Origin: Methanothrix sp.
GTDB taxonomy: Archaea; Halobacteriota; Methanosarcinia; Methanotrichales; Methanotrichaceae
Reading direction: 5' to 3'
NCBI GenBank assembly: GCA_028688175.1
Contig: JAQTYS010000172.1
Coordinates: 1 to 5,840 of the forward strand
DNA length: 5,840 bases
The first letter of the stretch is position 1; every line of letters starts with the position of its first letter. A program made the translations under genes and the position numbers. This document shows positions 1 through 5,092 of the stretch, piece after piece. The notes under the pieces are model-generated. The model was not told where the DNA came from, did not search any database, and saw nothing but the letters and a program-made list of their open reading frames with translations.

Positions 1-1
1 C

Positions 2-346
2 GACGGCAGTCCCTGCACCACAGACTCTTGTGGAGTGAACGGCTGCATTCACGATCCTGTGAATTGCGACGACGGCAGTCCCTGCACTACAGACTCTTGT
101 GGAGCGAATGGTTGCGTTCACGAGCCGGTGAATTGCGACGACGGAAATCCCTGCACTACAGACTCTTGTGGAGCAAACGGCTGCATTCACGAACCCGTAA
201 ATTGCGACGACGGCAGCCCATGCACAAATGACTATTGTGGAGCGAATGGTTGCGTTCACGAGCCCGTGAATTGCGACGACGGAAATGCCAGTACAATTGA
301 CCAGTGTGGTTCATCCGGTTGCATCAATACACCTTTGCCCGGAGAA
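2..346 (+). repeat. Tandem 69-bp coding repeat, five units
   Basis: Units start at 2, 71, 140, 209 and 278, exactly 69 bp apart, each encoding 23 residues with the pattern DDG[SN]PCTTDSCGANGC. By hand count, unit 1 differs from unit 2 at about 7 of 69 bases and unit 2 from unit 3 at about 9 of 69. The fifth unit is diverged and has lost the second cysteine. The array continues out of the left edge. Being in frame and a multiple of three, copy-number change would keep the reading frame. Confidence 0.95.
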
Positions 347-1657
347 AGCGACAAAATATATTCAGTGCATTCTCCCAGTCCCATAGAATCAGAAATACAA
401 AATGAATCCGCAGAAGAGAACACGACCATCAATGAAGCAATTTGCGATGACGCCAATCCCTGCACAACAGATGCCTATGATGGCACAAGCTGCGTTTATA
501 CGCCATTGAATTGTGATGACGGAAATGATAGTACTCTAGATTCCTGCATGGACGGCGTGTGCATTAATAAACCCCAAAATAGCGTCGCCATCCCCAGCGA
601 AAATAATAGCACTAACCTATCCTCAAGCCAGGAGTCCTTAGCAGCTCATCATCCGAGCTGCGATGATCATGATCTCTGTACCGAGGATACTTTCAATGGC
701 AGAGAGTGCGAGCATAGGCCGAAGAATTGCGATGATGGAGATCCTAACACATACGATTACTGCTTTGAAGGAGTCTGCCACAATACAACGACGAGTTGTG
801 ATGATGGAAATGCCTGTACCATCGATTCTTTCAATGGCAGCTCATGCGTGCATATGCCCATAAATTGCGATGATCATAATCCATGCACCAATGATACCTG
901 TATTGATGGAAAATGCGTGCATACACCAAAGAACTGCAATGACGGCAATCCATGTACATCCGACAAATGCGACAGCAAGACCGGCAGCTGTATCAGTACC
1001 TGGAAATGCGACGATGGCAATCCCTGCACAGTAGACTATTGCGATTCGGTCCGGGGATGCTTGCATTCGCCTGTTGTCTGTGCACCGGGAAAGACATGTG
1101 TCGATGGGGTCTGCCAGTATCTGTATTATCCCTATGCTACGCCCTATTATCCCTATTACCAGCCGTATGTCGCACCCACCGCCAGCCCCAGTTCAACGGC
1201 TCAATCTTACATAATTCCTGCCGGTACGGCCATCACTCTGCCCTGGGCCAGTTCAGTTACCGCTCTTAATGCGCTAAAGGTGGAGAATGCAGTAGCATAT
1301 CCAGGTGCGTCGCCCCTGAAGTTTGTGAGATCGCTGGGCTTGGAAGGTCAGACTATTTCAGGATACCAAACCGAGCCGTCTATCTCGGAGCGCTCTGAGA
1401 TGATTGGTCTCTCCTGGAAGGACGCAAGCTTTACTCTAACTCTTATCCAGCCGAACGGAAGCGTCCTTCCTGTCCAGGGTGACAACCGCAATGTTATACA
1501 CCTCATTGGCCCCACCTATGATTACTACTTCCTGAGAAATGCTGTTCAGGGAAATTGGGGAATCGAGATCAGGCCCATAAATCCGGGTGCCAGCGGTACT
1601 GGATTCTCACTTATAAGCGGGTTGGTTAAAGGTGCAGCTATCATTAATCAGCCTTAG
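2..1657 (+). CDS. Secreted Cys-repeat (Dicty_CTDC-like) surface protein, 5'-truncated by the window edge
   Basis: The frame is open from the left edge, so 551 residues of a longer protein are visible; the GTG at 35 lies inside a repeat and is not a real start, and the true start and signal peptide are outside the window. Thirteen units of about 23 residues with the core CDDGNPCTxDxC, plus a shortened fourteenth, span 2-1114. They resemble the Dictyostelium CTDC repeat of extracellular matrix proteins. Two Ser/Glu/Asn-rich linkers (341-442 and 581-658) split the array. After it comes a Tyr/Pro-rich linker (about 1115-1206) and a roughly 148-residue Cys-free domain with alternating beta-like segments and the motif GNWGIEIRP near its end, similar in feel to P-domain or PPC beta-sandwiches. 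No C-terminal membrane anchor is seen. Eleven N-X-S/T sequons occur, all from unit 5 onward. A role in the cell surface, adhesion or matrix is inferred; no catalytic motif is visible. Confidence 0.85.
   Translation, partial: DGSPCTTDSCGVNGCIHDPVNCDDGSPCTTDSCGANGCVHEPVNCDDGNPCTTDSCGANGCIHEPVNCDDGSPCTNDYCGANGCVHEPVNCDDGNASTIDQCGSSGCINTPLPGESDKIYSVHSPSPIESEIQNESAEENTTINEAICDDANPCTTDAYDGTSCVYTPLNCDDGNDSTLDSCMDGVCINKPQNSVAIPSENNSTNLSSSQESLAAHHPSCDDHDLCTEDTFNGRECEHRPKNCDDGDPNTYDYCFEGVCHNTTTSCDDGNACTIDSFNGSSCVHMPINCDDHNPCTNDTCIDGKCVHTPKNCNDGNPCTSDKCDSKTGSCISTWKCDDGNPCTVDYCDSVRGCLHSPVVCAPGKTCVDGVCQYLYYPYATPYYPYYQPYVAPTASPSSTAQSYIIPAGTAITLPWASSVTALNALKVENAVAYPGASPLKFVRSLGLEGQTISGYQTEPSISERSEMIGLSWKDASFTLTLIQPNGSVLPVQGDNRNVIHLIGPTYDYYFLRNAVQGNWGIEIRPINPGASGTGFSLISGLVKGAAIINQP
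443..1114 (+). repeat. Diverged Cys-repeat units 6-14 of the same protein
   Basis: The first cysteine codon of each unit lies at 443, 512, 659, 728, 797, 866, 935, 1007 and 1079. Spacing is 69 bp, except for a linker between units 7 and 8 and 72-bp spacing for units 12 and 13. The units keep Cys1 and Cys4 throughout, but individual units lack Cys2 or Cys3. At the DNA level they are much more diverged than units 1-5, so they are older or under stronger individual selection. Unit 14 (1079-1114) is shortened and has only Cys1, Cys3 and Cys4. Confidence 0.85.
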
Positions 1658-1682
1658 GATCAGCTGAAAGTCCCACTGCAAA

Positions 1683-1720
1683 ATGCGGCCCAATGAGGTG
1701 GGCCGCATCTAACATTTTTT
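1683..1720 (+). terminator. Hairpin plus T-run terminator after the Cys-repeat gene
   Basis: A perfect 10-bp stem pairs ATGCGGCCCA (1683-1692) with TGGGCCGCAT (1699-1708) around a 6-base loop. It is followed by six T at 1715-1720 and four more at 1724-1727. It begins 26 bases after the stop codon of the upstream gene and separates it from the convergent PEBP gene. The T-run lies on the + side only, so it suits the + strand gene. Confidence 0.75.
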
Positions 1721-1763
1721 GTCTTTTAAGTATTTTTAAATGATAGAAGACCACTAGAGAGAA

Positions 1764-2303
1764 TCATCTCCCATAAGTTGCCACTGCTTCTCCTTTCTGT
1801 ATCACATGGCCCTTCATTGCCTTCTCTAAATCCGCTGCATAGGCGCCTGCCGGCAGGTCAAGCATTCGGTCCAAACCAAAAACACGGAAGAAATATCTGT
1901 GCAGCTTTCCGGGTGGTGGACAGGGGCCGGCATAGCCGATCTCGCCAAAGTCGTTCGTGCCTTGCACTGCCATGAAGGGCTCACTGATGGTGGCCTTCCT
2001 GGCTATGGCCCTGGGAATGATATCCACAGGCGGGATATTCCAGATGAGCCAGTGGGTAAAGACGGCAGAGGGCGCGTCCGGGTCGTCAACAATCACCGCC
2101 AGGGATGTGGCATTGAGCCCTTGAATCTCGATCTTTGGCGATGCATCAATTCCCTGACAGGTATTCTCATCTGGAACCTGGTCAAAGCCCAATTTGACAA
2201 CAAGACTCTTCATATCAGTCTCCTCAGACTGGGCGGCATTCGCGAAAAGGATGGCGAAGGCAATTGCAGCCGCCAGGATGCATGGCATTGAAATCATTAT
2301 CAT
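1764..2303 (-). CDS. YbhB/YbcL-type PEBP family protein, probably exported
   Basis: This 179-residue protein belongs to the phosphatidylethanolamine-binding protein family (annotated in bacteria and archaea as Raf kinase inhibitor-like YbhB/YbcL). The anion-pocket motifs are present: DDPDAP at residues 73-78, HW at 84-85, and GYAGPCPPPGKLHRYFF at 123-139. ENTCQGIDASP at 46-56 matches the family's CxGxDxSP segment. Residues 8-20 form a hydrophobic stretch followed by ANAAQS, which looks like a signal peptide, but the n-region has no Lys or Arg. ATG at 2303 is the first in-frame start after an upstream stop; the ATG codons at residues 3 and 6 are alternatives, and a start at Met31 would give a cytoplasmic form. 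The substrate in archaea is unknown, and the kinase-inhibitor name should not be read as function. It is convergent with the Cys-repeat gene and divergent from the mutase. Confidence 0.9.
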   Translation of the reverse strand: MIMISMPCILAAAIAFAILFANAAQSEETDMKSLVVKLGFDQVPDENTCQGIDASPKIEIQGLNATSLAVIVDDPDAPSAVFTHWLIWNIPPVDIIPRAIARKATISEPFMAVQGTNDFGEIGYAGPCPPPGKLHRYFFRVFGLDRMLDLPAGAYAADLEKAMKGHVIQKGEAVATYGR

Positions 2304-2336
2304 CAGTTTAGACTGATAAATTTTTTCCCCTTCGCA

Positions 2337-2351
2337 GAAAATAATTTAAAT
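2337..2351 (+). promoter_or_regulatory. Archaeal BRE/TATA promoter of the phosphohexomutase, palindromic TATA
   Basis: The palindrome ATTTAAAT at 2344-2351 is preceded by the purine-rich GAAAATA, which fits a BRE upstream of a TATA box on the + strand. Its centre lies about 25-26 bases before the GTG at 2373, the usual distance to the transcription start, so the mutase mRNA is probably leaderless. No Shine-Dalgarno sequence precedes the GTG, in agreement. Because the box is symmetric it could also serve the divergent PEBP gene (centre about 44 bases from its ATG), but the BRE side there is less purine-rich. Confidence 0.6.
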
Positions 2352-2372
2352 GCTCGGGTCAACAGATATCTC

Positions 2373-3686
2373 GTGACCGTCTTTAGAGCTTATGATGTTC
2401 GAGGTGTCTACGGCACCGATTTGACAGAGGATCTGGCCAGAAGAGTGGGAGTTTCCTTCGGATCTTTTGCGGAAGGGGGCAGTGTTTCTTTGGGAAGAGA
2501 TACGCGAATTAGCGGCCCATCTCTGGAAAAGGCCTTCCTGGAAGGCGTTCTGACTACAGGCTGCCATGTGCACAGCTACGGCATAATTCCCATTGCCGTT
2601 CTAAGCTTCATTACCCGCAAAAATGGCCTGAAAGCTGCGGCCTACATCTCTGCCTCCCATAACCCTCCTGAGTACAATGGCGTGCGGTTTAGAACCGGCG
2701 ATGGCTACGGACTGCTCTACCAGGAGTCATCCATCATGAAATTCTACCGCGAAGGCGGCTTTCTCTCTGGAAAAGGAAGAGCAGAAGATCGTTCTTCTGG
2801 GGAAGCTATCGACGAGTACCGCAACTATGTGGCGGGTAAGCTGCATTTCGAGCGCCCACTGAGTGTTGTGCTGGACATGGGCAACGGCTCAGCCTGCACT
2901 ATGGCATCATTTTACGAAAACCTGGAGATGAAATGCACAGTTATCAACGGCATCATGGACGGCCACTTCCCTGGTCGCGGCCCGGCTCCTAATGAAGAGT
3001 CTTTGCAGCCTGCCTGCCAGGAGGTACGGAGATGTCAGGCAGATTTTGGAGTTGGATTTGATCCTGATGCCGATAGAGGTATCATCATCGATGACCTGGG
3101 TCGAGTCTTGCCGCCTGAGAAGGTGGCCATTATCATAGCCAGGAGAAGGTACAAACGCGGCGATCTGGTTATCTCCGGCTTTGACTGCTCCATGATGCTG
3201 GAGCGCGAACTGCAAAAAGACGGCATCAGGATATTACGGGAAAAGGTGGGCGATGTCTTTGTGGCCAACCGGGTGAAGAATGAGAATGCTGTCTTAGGTG
3301 TTGAGCGCAGTGGCCACTTCTTCCTGCCCGAATTCCAGTATTCGGACGATCCTTTTGCCATGAGTCTGGCCATAGCCGAAATCATCTCCAAAGGTGAGAA
3401 GCTCTCAACTCTTGCGGACGAGATACCCGATTATCCCTATAAGCAGATCAGCATTCGCCTTAACGAGGACCCGGCTGGAGTAATGCTGCGGCTAAAGGAT
3501 GCCCTCGCCGGAATGCAGCCGAATACATTGGACGGGCTGAAGATCACTACCGATAGCTACAGCGTTCTTATCCGGCCCAGCAATACCGAGCCCATCTTAA
3601 GGCTCTACATCGAGACAGCGGCAGGCGATATGAAGGAGCTTGTGGAGCATTATGAGAAGATTATACATAAAGCCATGATGGCATGA
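2373..3686 (+). CDS. Phosphohexomutase (phosphomannomutase/phosphoglucomutase/phosphoglucosamine mutase family)
   Basis: This 437-residue protein is full length for the alpha-D-phosphohexomutase family, which interconverts hexose-6-phosphate and hexose-1-phosphate in the cytoplasm through a phosphoserine. All four family motifs are intact: YISASHNP at 91-98 with catalytic Ser95; the Mg2+ loop DPDADR at 230-235 (Asp230, Asp232, Asp234); the sugar-binding loop GVERSGH at 309-315; and the phosphate-binding loop RPSNTEP at 401-407. The N-terminus FRAYDVRGVYG is typical and starts directly after the GTG, which supports this start. Substrate choice among mannose, glucose and glucosamine cannot be settled from the motifs, so no symbol is given. 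The product would feed nucleotide-sugar synthesis, which fits the downstream glycosyltransferase, but an 81-bp gap with a T-run argues for separate transcription. Confidence 0.93.
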   Translation: MTVFRAYDVRGVYGTDLTEDLARRVGVSFGSFAEGGSVSLGRDTRISGPSLEKAFLEGVLTTGCHVHSYGIIPIAVLSFITRKNGLKAAAYISASHNPPEYNGVRFRTGDGYGLLYQESSIMKFYREGGFLSGKGRAEDRSSGEAIDEYRNYVAGKLHFERPLSVVLDMGNGSACTMASFYENLEMKCTVINGIMDGHFPGRGPAPNEESLQPACQEVRRCQADFGVGFDPDADRGIIIDDLGRVLPPEKVAIIIARRRYKRGDLVISGFDCSMMLERELQKDGIRILREKVGDVFVANRVKNENAVLGVERSGHFFLPEFQYSDDPFAMSLAIAEIISKGEKLSTLADEIPDYPYKQISIRLNEDPAGVMLRLKDALAGMQPNTLDGLKITTDSYSVLIRPSNTEPILRLYIETAAGDMKELVEHYEKIIHKAMMA

Positions 3687-3701
3687 GCTAATTTTTTTAG
3701 C
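3687..3701 (+). terminator. T-run terminator after the phosphohexomutase
   Basis: Directly after the stop codon, GCTAA and TTAGC flank a T-rich centre, with seven consecutive T at 3692-3698. Archaeal termination often needs only such a T-run. The stem is just five AT-rich base pairs, so the T-run is the main evidence. Confidence 0.5.
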
Positions 3702-3710
3702 AAAGCAACC

Positions 3711-3718
3711 TTTTTAAT
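3711..3718 (+). promoter_or_regulatory. Weak TATA-like element before the glycosyltransferase
   Basis: TTTTTAAT lies 50-57 bases before the preferred GTG start at 3768, which would put transcription start near 3740 and leave a leader of about 28 bases. The match to TTTAWATA is poor. No strong Shine-Dalgarno sequence is seen; GAGCTGAT at 3755-3762 is a weak candidate. Confidence 0.3.
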
Positions 3719-3767
3719 CCGATACAATCCTATTAGCTGATAACCATTGTACAGAGCTGATCTTCGC

Positions 3768-4676
3768 GTGAACCACAAAAACGTCTGCGTTCTCATTCCT
3801 ACCCTCAATGAAGAGGAATCCATCGAGTCTGTCATCCGGGAATTCAAATCCCTGGGCTTCGAAAAAATCCTGGTGGCGGACGGCCACAGCACCGACGCTA
3901 CTGTTGCCAGAGCTAAAGACGCCGGAGCGCGTATATTTATCCAGTCCGGCTCCGGCAAAGGCCAGGCTCTAAAAGAGGTCTTCGAGGAGATCGAAGAAGA
4001 ATTCATCCTTCTCATCGACGGGGATGGGACCTACCTGCCGTCTGAGGCCGATCTTGTTCTGGAGCCGGTATTGCTGGGAAAGGCCGACCACGTTGTTGGG
4101 AACAGGCTGATCAATTTGCGAGTGGGGGCCTTGAAGGGTCTTAACATGCTCGGCAATAAGATGATCAACCTCTTCTTCGCCACCATTTATCGCGTTCACC
4201 TAAGCGACATTCTCTCCGGCTACCGGGCATTCACCAGAGAAGGCATTCGCCGCCTGGACCTCTCTACACCTGGATTTGAGATCGAATCGGAGATAACCAT
4301 CGAGAGCGTTAAGAAGGGCCTGCGCATCATTGAGGTTCCCATTACCTACATGCCCAGGCCGGCGGGCACCAAGACCAAGCTGCACCCTTTTCGCGATGGC
4401 CTCAAGATCATACTCACCATCTTCCGCATGGCTAAGACCGAAAACCCCATGTTCTACTTCGGCCTGATCGGTTCGCTCTTTGGTCTGGCCGGATTTCTCA
4501 TCGGCTTATTTGTGGCCAGGGATTGGCTTTGCTGGCGCATCGAGCATATTCCCCTCACCATCCTAACGGCCATTCTGATTATCGTAGGCTTCCAGCTGTT
4601 TCTGATAGGCATGCAGGGGGATATGATGGCCTCCATGCACCGAGAGATGATACGAGAGCTGAATAGAAAGAAATAG
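3768..4676 (+). CDS. aglJ: AglJ-like dolichyl-phosphate glycosyltransferase (GT2)
   Basis: This 302-residue protein has a GT-A GT2 domain followed by two membrane segments (about 229-249 and 263-282). Visible motifs are VCVLIPTLNEEESI at 6-19, ADGHSTD at 37-43, QSGSGKGQA at 59-67, the metal/nucleotide-sugar motif DGDGTYLP at 84-91, and DILSGYRAFTREGI at 147-160. These match the AglJ family, known from Haloferax volcanii to put the first hexose on dolichyl phosphate for S-layer protein N-glycosylation; the catalytic domain faces the cytoplasm. GTG at 3768 is preferred because it leaves five residues before the first strand, as in relatives as I recall them; the upstream TTG at 3747 would add seven. 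The phosphohexomutase just upstream could supply its sugar donor pathway (inference). The sugar transferred is not predictable, and a general DPM1-like dolichyl-phosphate mannosyl- or glucosyltransferase is the main alternative. Confidence 0.85.
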   Translation: MNHKNVCVLIPTLNEEESIESVIREFKSLGFEKILVADGHSTDATVARAKDAGARIFIQSGSGKGQALKEVFEEIEEEFILLIDGDGTYLPSEADLVLEPVLLGKADHVVGNRLINLRVGALKGLNMLGNKMINLFFATIYRVHLSDILSGYRAFTREGIRRLDLSTPGFEIESEITIESVKKGLRIIEVPITYMPRPAGTKTKLHPFRDGLKIILTIFRMAKTENPMFYFGLIGSLFGLAGFLIGLFVARDWLCWRIEHIPLTILTAILIIVGFQLFLIGMQGDMMASMHREMIRELNRKK

Positions 4677-4743
4677 CAAAAAGAGCTAAAAGAAGCGGAA
4701 AAGATCATCGGATCGGAGTCTCAGTTCCGGGCCAGAGAAAATC

Positions 4744-4749
4744 TTTTTT
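4744..4749 (+). terminator. Possible T-run terminator after the glycosyltransferase
   Basis: Six consecutive T occur about 70 bases after the stop codon, inside the 11-bp inverted repeat arms at 4699-4709 and 4770-4780. This could end the glycosyltransferase transcript in the archaeal T-run manner; the hairpin contribution is uncertain because the loop is 60 bases. Confidence 0.3.
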
Positions 4750-5046
4750 GGAAATGCTATTCCCCCCGAGATGATCTTTTAGATAATATACATAAATTAT
4801 ATCTATATAAAGTCATTCTGGCTTGAAGATGTTATCAGATGGATTTTCGTGCAGGGTAGATTGGAATTGCTTCGACGATACTGTTTGTCAATTTTGGAAC
4901 GCTACCCTGATTTTAAAGCAAATATGTAAATGACCCAGGCATCTGCCCGCCATAAAAATTAGTTCCTCAATCAGAAACTAATATCGAAAAATTTTTAACC
5001 TAGGCCGGTACAAGTCATCTTAACCTTTCTGTGTAAAAAATGGATA

Positions 5047-5054
5047 TTTAAATA
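5047..5054 (+). promoter_or_regulatory. TATA box of the Ig-like membrane protein gene
   Basis: TTTAAATA is an exact match to the archaeal consensus TTTAWATA. Its centre predicts transcription start near 5076, giving a leader of about 17 bases that still contains the ribosome binding site. This is the clearest promoter in the window. Confidence 0.7.
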
Positions 5055-5081
5055 AATATAATTTCAATTGGCACTAGATGA

Positions 5082-5086
5082 GGAGG
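5082..5086 (+). promoter_or_regulatory. Shine-Dalgarno site GGAGG
   Basis: GGAGG with six bases to the ATG at 5093 fixes that start. It contrasts with the phosphohexomutase, which appears leaderless, so both translation-initiation modes seem to be used in this window. Confidence 0.8.
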
Positions 5087-5092
5087 AAAATA

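Larger units (their letters stand above)
4677..5092 (+). other. AT-rich intergenic region without a firm gene
   Basis: These 416 bases lie between the glycosyltransferase stop and the next start. They hold six T at 4744-4749 (possible terminator of the upstream gene), an 11-bp inverted repeat AAAAGATCATC/GATGATCTTTT (4699-4709 and 4770-4780), a cluster of TATA-like words at 4784-4812, a 34-codon ATG frame at 4829-4933 with four Cys, a 7-bp inverted repeat ATTAGTT/AACTAAT (4958-4964 and 4976-4982), and the promoter of the next gene at the right end. None of these is strong enough to call a gene or RNA. Confidence 0.7.

Noticed and set aside
28..231. Arg-rich repetitive frame overlapping the Cys-repeat gene
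   Set aside because: It is the +2 shadow of the 69-bp tandem repeat; its apparent repeats follow from the DNA period, and it ends when the repeat diverges.
2..346. CRISPR-like regular spacing
   Set aside because: The repeats are contiguous 69-bp coding units with no unique spacers, and they keep an open reading frame.
1899..2291. Open frame of 130 codons on the + strand opposite the PEBP gene
   Set aside because: The minus-strand frame carries all PEBP motifs; the + frame has no recognisable domain or promoter and is an antisense shadow.
3035..3391. Open frame of 118 codons on the minus strand inside the phosphohexomutase
   Set aside because: It lies fully opposite conserved catalytic-core codons of the mutase and has a low-complexity Ser/Arg composition.
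3747..3767. TTG at 3747 as the glycosyltransferase start
   Set aside because: It would add seven residues with no family match; GTG at 3768 places the first beta strand at the usual distance from the N-terminus.
3942..3968. QSGSGKGQA in the glycosyltransferase as a Walker A P-loop
   Set aside because: The following residue is Gly, not Ser/Thr, there is no Walker B, and the segment is a conserved part of the AglJ-type GT2 domain.
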